From TMED69 sp964642505 (lineage in GTDB: Bacteria > Pseudomonadota > Gammaproteobacteria > Ga0077536): a DNA stretch of 7,390 nucleotides. The stretch covers positions 1 through 7,390 of the forward strand of contig CAZXQY010000113.1 in the NCBI GenBank assembly GCA_964642505.1, in the 5' to 3' direction. Below, in pieces: positions 1 through 6,200 of this stretch (the stretch's first letter is position 1; the number at the start of each line of letters is the position of its first letter). Under the pieces are notes generated by a model. That model did not search any database. It had not been told where the DNA came from and saw only the letters and a list, made by a program, of their open reading frames with translations. Position numbers and translations under genes: made by a program.

Positions 1-39
1 CACATGCGGCTTCGACCTTTCAAATTTTTCCTTCGACAT
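1..39 (-). CDS. tuf: Elongation factor Tu, first 13 codons only (gene runs off the left edge)
   Basis: Reading leftwards from the ATG at 37-39, the 13 codons give MSKEKFERSKPHV. This matches the start of E. coli EF-Tu (MSKEKFERTKPHV) apart from Ser for Thr at residue 9. EF-Tu is the GTPase that delivers aminoacyl-tRNA to the ribosomal A site. The GTP-binding motifs would lie just beyond the window edge and cannot be seen. The start is fixed by the protein match and by an AGGAG Shine-Dalgarno sequence 9 bases upstream. The gene follows fusA by 49 bases on the same strand, as in the classical rpsL-rpsG-fusA-tuf operon. Whether the genome has a second tuf copy cannot be told from here. Confidence 0.93.
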   Translation of the reverse strand, partial: MSKEKFERSKPHV

Positions 40-48
40 GACCCGTTA

Positions 49-53
49 CTCCT
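49..53 (-). promoter_or_regulatory. Strong Shine-Dalgarno sequence of tuf
   Basis: On the minus strand the bases are AGGAG, within TAGGAGT, with 9 bases between them and the tuf ATG. This is clearly the best ribosome binding site in the window. Those of rpsL, rpsG and fusA have only three or so matching bases. The difference agrees with the known need for EF-Tu in large molar excess over EF-G and the ribosomal proteins, although the link to expression level is inferred. Confidence 0.8.
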
Positions 54-88
54 ACGCTGCTCAATTAGATAAACAATTGATTAAAAAT

Positions 89-2188
89 TTAATACCTTTT
101 ACTTAGAGACTCAGTTATATCCTTAGGCACCCTTTCATATTTAGAAAATTCCATGGAATACGTAGCTCTACCCTGAGTGGCAGACCGCAGCAATGTCGCA
201 TAACCGAACATTTCCGCTAACGGAACGTCGGCCTTAATAACAACTCCACTTGGTGCTTCTTCATTTCCCCTTAAAATGCCTCTCCTGCGATTCAAATCCC
301 CGTTTACCGAGCCCAGATATTCGTCTGGAGTTACTATTTCTACGGTCATGATAGGTTCCAAAACGACTGGTTTCGCCTCTGACAGGCCATCTCTAAAGGC
401 CATTGAAGCCGCCACCTTGAAAGCCACTTCACTCGAATCGACATCATGGAACGAACCATCTTTAAGAACAACCTCGACATCAGTGATTTGAAATCCCCCT
501 ACGAAGCCATTCCCTAAAGACTCTTCTACTCCTTTTTTTACAGCTGGGATAAACTCTTTTGGAATCGCGCCTCCAACTATTTTATTCTCAAACGAGAATC
601 CATCACCGCGTTCTTTCGGAATAATATCTAGGACAACGTGTCCGTACTGTCCTTTTCCACCGGTCTGTCTTACGAACTTGCCTTCTACACTTTTCACGGT
701 TTCTGTGACCGTTTCTCTGTAAGCCACCTGCGGCTTACCCACATTCGCATCAACGTTAAATTCTCGACGCATACGATCGACTATAATCTCAAGGTGCAAC
801 TCACCCATTCCAGATATTATCGTTTGACCTGATTCTTCGTCATAAGAAACCCTAAAAGAAGGGTCTTCCCGGGCGAGTTTCTGAAGAGACATACCCATTT
901 TTTCCTGATCAGCAGTCGTTTTCGGCTCAACAGCTACAGAAATAACTGGATCTGGAAACGATATACTCTCTAAAGTAATCACGTTCGAAGGGTCGCACAA
1001 AGTATCACCGGTAGACACATCCTTGAGACCCACGGCCGCGGCAATATCACCGGCCCGGACTTCCTTTAATTCTTCCCTGGTATTAGCATGCATTTGTAAT
1101 ATTCGACCAAATCTCTCCTTGCGTCTTTTAGAAACGTTATAGACGCTATCGCCTGATTTCACCACCCCTGAATAAACTCTAAAAAATACAATGTTCCCTA
1201 CAAAAGGATCAGCTGCAATCTTAAAAGCCAGCGCAGCGAAAGGTTCATCGTCGTCAGACTGCCTGACCAGCTTTTCGGATCCAAGTTCGTCATTCACATC
1301 ACATACTGCCCCCACATCACCTGGTCCAGGAAGATATTCAATTATGCCATCTAAAACGGCCTGAACACCTTTATTTTTGAAGGCAGAACCGCATAAAACT
1401 GGGATGACCTGATTGTCCAAGGTCCTACGTCGTATTCCCTGTCGTATTTCAGAAAGAGACAACTCAAGCCCCTCTAAATACTTATCGGTCAATTCCTCGC
1501 TCGCTTCCGCCGCATTTTCTATCAGTCGCTCTCTCATCTCTTCACACTCAGTAACCATTCCCACTGGAATATCCCTTTCCTCAAATCGGGCACCTAATGT
1601 CTCTTCATCCCAATAAACTGCCCTCATTTTAATGAGGTCAACGATCCCTTCAAAAGAGTGCTCCGAACCAATCGGCAATTGCAAAGGTAAAGGATTTCCT
1701 CCGAGCCTGGCGCGGATCTGCTCTACCACTCGTAAAAAATCAGCTCCAGATCGATCCATCTTGTTGACAAATGCCAATCTAGGAACCTTATACTTATCTG
1801 CCTGCCGCCACACAGTCTCCGACTGAGGCTCAACGCCCCCTACGGCACAGAATACGGCCACTGCCCCGTCCAAAACCCTTAGTGAGCGCTCTACCTCGAT
1901 AGTAAAATCTACATGACCAGGAGTATCAATTATATTTATTCGGTGCAGAGGAAATTGTCGATCCATACCACCCCAGAAACAAGTGGTAGCCGCCGAAGTG
2001 ATGGTAATGCCTCGCTCTTGCTCTTGCTCCATCCAATCCATTGTAGCGGCACCATCATGCACTTCTCCCATTTTGTGCGATATTCCGGTGTAGTAAAGAA
2101 TTCGTTCGGTCGTAGTGGTCTTACCAGCATCAATATGAGCCATAACCCCAATATTCCGATAATGCTCGATAGGCGTATTTCGCGACAT
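89..2188 (-). CDS. fusA: Elongation factor G (EF-G), translational GTPase
   Basis: EF-G uses GTP to move tRNAs and mRNA through the ribosome after peptide-bond formation, and works with RRF in ribosome recycling. The protein is 699 residues against 704 in E. coli, so it is full length. The GTPase domain shows the P-loop AHIDAGKTT (residues 17-25), the switch I segment RGITITSAAT (59-68), DTPGH with the catalytic His92 (88-92), NKMD (142-145) and a G5-like CGSAFKNKG near residue 265. Later domains are recognisable: GGKGQYGHV at the start of domain IV, the HDVDSS loop at the domain IV tip that contacts the decoding site, and a domain V-type C-terminus. The start ATG lies 23 bases after the rpsG stop, with a weak GGA motif at 2198-2200 that leaves 9 bases to the start. 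The stop is TAA. No truncation or duplicated copy is seen. The closeness to rpsG suggests cotranscription and probably translational coupling. Confidence 0.98.
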   Translation of the reverse strand: MSRNTPIEHYRNIGVMAHIDAGKTTTTERILYYTGISHKMGEVHDGAATMDWMEQEQERGITITSAATTCFWGGMDRQFPLHRINIIDTPGHVDFTIEVERSLRVLDGAVAVFCAVGGVEPQSETVWRQADKYKVPRLAFVNKMDRSGADFLRVVEQIRARLGGNPLPLQLPIGSEHSFEGIVDLIKMRAVYWDEETLGARFEERDIPVGMVTECEEMRERLIENAAEASEELTDKYLEGLELSLSEIRQGIRRRTLDNQVIPVLCGSAFKNKGVQAVLDGIIEYLPGPGDVGAVCDVNDELGSEKLVRQSDDDEPFAALAFKIAADPFVGNIVFFRVYSGVVKSGDSVYNVSKRRKERFGRILQMHANTREELKEVRAGDIAAAVGLKDVSTGDTLCDPSNVITLESISFPDPVISVAVEPKTTADQEKMGMSLQKLAREDPSFRVSYDEESGQTIISGMGELHLEIIVDRMRREFNVDANVGKPQVAYRETVTETVKSVEGKFVRQTGGKGQYGHVVLDIIPKERGDGFSFENKIVGGAIPKEFIPAVKKGVEESLGNGFVGGFQITDVEVVLKDGSFHDVDSSEVAFKVAASMAFRDGLSEAKPVVLEPIMTVEIVTPDEYLGSVNGDLNRRRGILRGNEEAPSGVVIKADVPLAEMFGYATLLRSATQGRATYSMEFSKYERVPKDITESLSKRY

Positions 2189-2211
2189 GTCGGCTTATCC
2201 AAGTCTTCTTT

Positions 2212-2682
2212 TTACCAACGATAGTGCGAAAACGCCCTATTTGCCTCTGCCATCTTGTGAGTATCCTCACGCTTTTTTACAGCCGAGCCGCGATTTTCAA
2301 AGGCCTCAAGCAGTTCGTTAGCCAGCCTTTGCCCCATGGATTTTTCGTTTCTTTTTCGCGCCGAGTCTACTAACCATCTCATTGCCAACGCCACCCTCCG
2401 AGAAGCATGCACTTCTACTGGAACCTGATAAGTCGCGCCTCCTACCCGCCTGGACTTCACTTCAACTCGAGGCTCGACATTCTCTAAAGCCTGCTTAAAG
2501 ACCTCGATTGCTGATTCGTGTCCCTTTGATTCAACGTTATCTAGAGCGCCATAAACTATTTTTTCCGCGACCGCTTTTTTGCCACGAGACATCACCATAT
2601 TAATAAACTTTGCCAAAACCTTATCTCCGTATTTAGGATCGGGGAGAATTTCGCGTTTAACTGCTGCGTGACGTCTAGACAT
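2212..2682 (-). CDS. rpsG: 30S ribosomal protein S7
   Basis: S7 binds the 3' major domain of 16S rRNA, nucleates assembly of the 30S head and sits near the E site. The protein has 156 residues, the usual length; it ends at HYRW and lacks the C-terminal extension found in E. coli K-12. Family segments are plain: ILPDPKYGDK near the N-terminus, ENVEPRVEVKSRRVGGATYQVPVEV in the middle (the beta-hairpin region), ALAMRWLVDSARKR, and GSAVKKREDTHKMAEANRAFSHYRW at the end. The ATG starts 17 bases after the rpsL stop; only a weak TAGAG lies upstream, so translation is probably coupled to rpsL. In E. coli, S7 represses its own operon by binding the rpsL-rpsG intercistronic RNA of roughly 100 bases. The gap here is too short for that site. 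The stop is TAA. Confidence 0.98.
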   Translation of the reverse strand: MSRRHAAVKREILPDPKYGDKVLAKFINMVMSRGKKAVAEKIVYGALDNVESKGHESAIEVFKQALENVEPRVEVKSRRVGGATYQVPVEVHASRRVALAMRWLVDSARKRNEKSMGQRLANELLEAFENRGSAVKKREDTHKMAEANRAFSHYRW

Positions 2683-2699
2683 GTGTTATCGCTCTACTG

Positions 2700-3071
2700 C
2701 TACTTAGGCCTTTTGGCGCCGTATTTAGAACGTCCTTTACGACGCTCCACCACACCAGACGTATCTAGTGTGCCCCTAACAGTGTGATACCTGACACCTG
2801 GCAGATCCTTTACCCTTCCACCCCTGATCAATATCACCGAGTGCTCCTGAAGATTGTGACCCTCACCTCCTATATACGTGGTAACTTCTTGCCCGTTAGT
2901 CAAACGCACTCTTGCCACCTTCCTTAAAGCGGAATTGGGCTTCTTGGGAGTAGTAGTATAAACGCGAGTGCAGACGCCTCTCTTTTGAGGACTAGCCTGA
3001 AGAGCAGGCACATTACTCTTTTTGACCTGTCTCTTTCTCGGTTTACGCACCAGTTGATTTATAGTCGCCAT
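2700..3071 (-). CDS. rpsL: 30S ribosomal protein S12
   Basis: S12 is part of the 30S decoding centre and affects translational accuracy. The 123 residues align along their whole length with E. coli S12 (124), differing at the C-terminus, which ends ...KRPK without the final Ala. The accuracy loops are wild type: TTTPKKPNSALRK carries Lys43 and GGRVKDLPGVRYHT carries Lys88, Asp89 and Pro91 (numbering with Met). These are the positions where streptomycin-resistance changes usually fall, so the sequence predicts a streptomycin-sensitive ribosome at this protein. Asp89 is the residue that is methylthiolated in E. coli. The ATG is preceded by a weak GGA motif (3079-3081) with 7 bases of spacing. 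The gene uses AGA, AGG and ATA codons that E. coli avoids in highly expressed genes. It is the first gene of the str operon, 206 bases after rpoC. The stop is TAG. Confidence 0.98.
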   Translation of the reverse strand: MATINQLVRKPRKRQVKKSNVPALQASPQKRGVCTRVYTTTPKKPNSALRKVARVRLTNGQEVTTYIGGEGHNLQEHSVILIRGGRVKDLPGVRYHTVRGTLDTSGVVERRKGRSKYGAKRPK

Positions 3072-3125
3072 TTAAAAATCCAAATCGTTATTTAATTTCC
3101 GCTAATTCCCACAAACTACGGAGCA

Positions 3126-3166
3126 ACGCATCTCTACAGGTTGGGGCCACCACCCACCTAATGCGT
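3126..3166 (-). promoter_or_regulatory. Predicted hairpin in the rpsL mRNA leader
   Basis: On the minus strand the outer stem is ACGCAT (3161-3166) pairing perfectly with ATGCGT (3126-3131). Inside it, AGGT pairs with ACCT, followed by GGG with CCC after a single bulged A, closing a loop of seven bases. Unpaired bases (one on the 5' side, six on the 3' side) separate the inner and outer stems. No U-run follows, so it is not a simple intrinsic terminator. It lies about 55 bases before the rpsL start codon and within the predicted transcript. A role in regulating the str operon, for example as a binding site for S7 or S12, is a hypothesis; the pairing itself is read from the sequence by eye, not computed. 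Confidence 0.45.
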
Positions 3167-3243
3167 AACCCAAAAGTGGCGAAAATTTAGTGTAGAATCT
3201 ATAGTCGAGCGCGGTTTCCAAAAACCCCCACCGGAACCGGCAA

Positions 3244-3271
3244 ATTATATACTGTAGGAGTTCTTTGTCAA
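3244..3271 (-). promoter_or_regulatory. Consensus sigma70-type promoter of the str operon
   Basis: The minus strand reads TTGACA (3266-3271), a 16-base spacer, then TATAAT (3244-3249). Both hexamers match the housekeeping sigma consensus at all six positions. The predicted transcription start is near 3237. The bases between the -10 box and the start are TTGCCG, a fairly GC-rich discriminator of the type associated with ppGpp/DksA control of ribosomal promoters; that regulation is inferred. The -35 box begins 6 bases after the rpoC stop codon. The promoter would drive rpsL, rpsG, fusA and tuf with a leader of about 165 bases. Confidence 0.85.
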
Positions 3272-3277
3272 TCCCGA

Positions 3278-6200
3278 CTAGGCACTTTTAGTAGTAGGTT
3301 CCAGAGCCCCTTCGTTTTCCCGATCCGCCTGCGTTTCATCGCTCAAATCAGCCTGGCTTTCAGCTTCCCTCAATTCTGCTATAAGTTCAGCATTAATATC
3401 TTCTACTGTGGTACTACTGGCGTCCCGTTTCCTGTCCGTATGATAGGCAAACCCTGTACCAGCTGGAATCAGCCTCCCTACTATCACGTTTTCCTTTAGC
3501 CCTCTCAACTCATCTTTTTTCCCGGTTACCGACGCTTCCGTAAGCACCCGCGTGGTTTCTTGAAAAGACGCCGCCGATATAAAAGATTCCGTAGCAAGAG
3601 AAGCTTTGGTAATCCCTAAAAGAAGTTGCTGCCCTTCGGCTGCTGTTCCGCCTTCCGCTTCAACGCGCTCGTTTTCCTCCATCAGCCTCTCGCGCTCTAT
3701 CTGCTCGCCCGCTAAATAGGTAGAATCGCCAGAACTTACTATCTCGACTTTTCGTAGCATTTGCTTAACAATTACTTCTATGTGTTTTTCGTTAATTCGA
3801 ACGCCCTGAAGGCGATAGACGTCCTGCACTTCATTGACAATATACTTTGTTAACTCGTGAATTCCTTTGAGCCGAAGAATGTCATGTGCGTCTGAAGGAC
3901 CGTCACAAACCGTCTCTCCCTTTTCTACTTGCTCACCCTCAAAAACGGTAACGTTTCGCCATTTCGGTATTAAAGTCTCAGTTTCCACCTTGTCCTCAGA
4001 TGTGATGACCAATCTTTGTTTACCCTTCGTTTCTTTCCCATAAGACACAACTCCAGAGGCCTCGGCTAGCACGGCGGAATCTTTAGGTCTTCGAGCTTCA
4101 AAAAGATCCGCCACCCTGGGTAATCCACCTGTTATGTCTCTAGTTTTTAACGACTCTTGAGGCACTCTTGCGAGTACATCACCGATAGCTACCTCCTGGC
4201 CTTCCTCTACTGTGACCACAGCGTTGGGAGGCAAAAAATAATTGCCTGATAAGTCTGAGCTAGAGGGTTTTTTGTCATTCACACTACTATCTATTAGTTT
4301 AAGAGAAGGTTTCATATCTTTTGCCAAAGCTCCCCTCTGCTTAAGATCAGTAACGACCATACTTGATAGACCAGTTATGTCATCAGTCTGCCTATTCACC
4401 GTCACGTTATCCACTAGGTCCTGAAAAACAATCTTCCCTCCAACTTCACAAATTATAGGATGAGTATGAGGATCCCAAGAAGCAACTGACTGGCCTGCCG
4501 TCACATCGGCACCATCAGCCAAGCCGATAAGAGCGCCGTAGGGAACTTTGTGCCGTTCCCGGCTACGCCCATTTTCATCGTTTACGACCAATTCTCCCGA
4601 ACGAGAAACGGAAACAAAAGTACCGTCATCTTTCGCTACGGTCTTCACGTTAACATGTTTAATGGTACCTTCAGACTTCACTTCTATACTGTTTACGGCG
4701 GCGGCCCGAGACGCCGCTCCACCTATATGAAACGTCCTCATCGTCAATTGGGTTCCCGGTTCTCCAATCGATTGCGCCGCTATCACCCCTACGGCTTCAC
4801 CTTTATTAGCAAGCTGCCCCCTACCGAGATCCCGACCATAACAGTTAGCACATACCCCATACCTGGTTTTGCACGTTATCGCCGATCGTACCAACACCTC
4901 ATCTGCACCGTTTTCATCCAAAAACAGAACTTCTCTCTCTTCTATGAGCGTTCCTGCTTTAAGTAATATCACACCTTCGCCAGGCTTCTTTACATCTTGA
5001 GCCACCACCCGACCTAATATCCGATCTCCTAATGCCTCTATCACATCACCTCCTTCAATAATAGGACTCATTAGGACGCCTTCGTCAGTTTCACAATCGA
5101 TTTCCGTTATCACAAGGTCTTGGGCAACGTCGACTAATCGACGAGTGAGGTAGCCCGAATTAGCCGTTTTTAAGGCTGTATCGGCGAGACCTTTTCGGGC
5201 ACCGTGGGTTGATATGAAATACTGTAAGACGTCTAAACCCTCTCTGAAATTCGCGGTTATAGGAGTTTCAATAATCGAACCGTCCGGCTTGGCCATCAAT
5301 CCTCTCATTCCAGCCAATTGTCTGATCTGGGCAGCCGAACCTCGAGCTCCAGAATCAGCCATCATAAATATAGAGTTAAAGGAATCCTGTCGTACTTGTT
5401 CACCATTCTGATTTTTGACAACTTCGTAACCCAATTTGTCCATCATAGCTTTCGCCACCTGATCATTAGTATGAGACCAAATATCTACGGTTTTATTGTA
5501 ACGCTCTCCCGTGGTTACTAGTCCAGACGCGTATTGTTCAGCGATCTCATTTACCTGGGCTTCCGCTCCTTTAATTATGCCCACCTTTTCCTCGGGCACG
5601 ACCATATCGTCTACACCAATAGAGACTCCTGCTTTAGTCGCATGCTCAAAGCCCATATACATTAACCTATCAGCAAATATCACCGATTCCTTCAGTCCAA
5701 TTATTCTGTAACAGCTATCGAACATTTGAGAAATCGCTTTCTTGTTTAGAGTTTTGTTCATTAGAGAGAAAGGCAGACCTTCTGGAAGTAGTTGAGAAAG
5801 TATAGCTCTGCCTACAGTTGTTTCCTCTACTTTAATGCACTGGAAAACATCTCCATTCTCGTCGAATTCACTTAAATTCATCCTCACCTTACAACGAGCA
5901 TGAAGACTAGCGGCACCAGTTTCATACGCTCTATGGGCTTCATCCGTACTAGAAAAGACCATATCTATTCCCATGGCGGCGGCAGACTCTCGCGTTAAAT
6001 AATACAAACCGAGGACCACATCTTGTGTCGGGACAATAATAGGATCCCCGTTAGCAGGCGACAAAATATTATTCGTCGACATCATTAGCGTCCTTGCCTC
6101 TAACTGAGCTTCCACAGACAAAGGAACATGCACCGCCATTTGATCACCGTCGAAATCCGCATTGAACGCAGTACAAACTAGAGGATGTAGTTGAATTGCC

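Noticed and set aside
61..80. Inverted repeat TCAATT...AATTGA between fusA and tuf, considered as a terminator.
   Set aside because: The stem is only 6 AT-rich base pairs around an 8-base loop, with no T-run after it on the minus strand, and tuf follows directly. It is likely chance in AT-rich sequence.
1936..2202. Minus-strand open frame of 88 codons overlapping the 5' part of fusA.
   Set aside because: It lies in another frame inside EF-G coding sequence whose product is clearly conserved; the alternative product resembles no family I know.
1913..2224. Plus-strand open frame of 103 codons opposite fusA, and the other plus-strand frames opposite fusA and rpoC (such as 4550-4966 and 6663-7022).
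   Set aside because: All are antisense to highly conserved coding sequence, have no convincing ribosome binding sites, and have compositions expected from the complementary strand.
3126..3166. The leader hairpin as an intrinsic attenuator.
   Set aside because: The bases after the 3' arm are TGCTCCGTAG on the minus strand, not a U-run, so simple intrinsic termination is not supported; it is kept only as a possible regulatory structure.
3221..3230. GGGGG followed by TTTTT after the str promoter, considered as an intrinsic terminator of rpoC.
   Set aside because: No upstream arm pairs with the G-run to form a stem ending at the T-run, and the site lies downstream of the str promoter, where it would cut off the operon.
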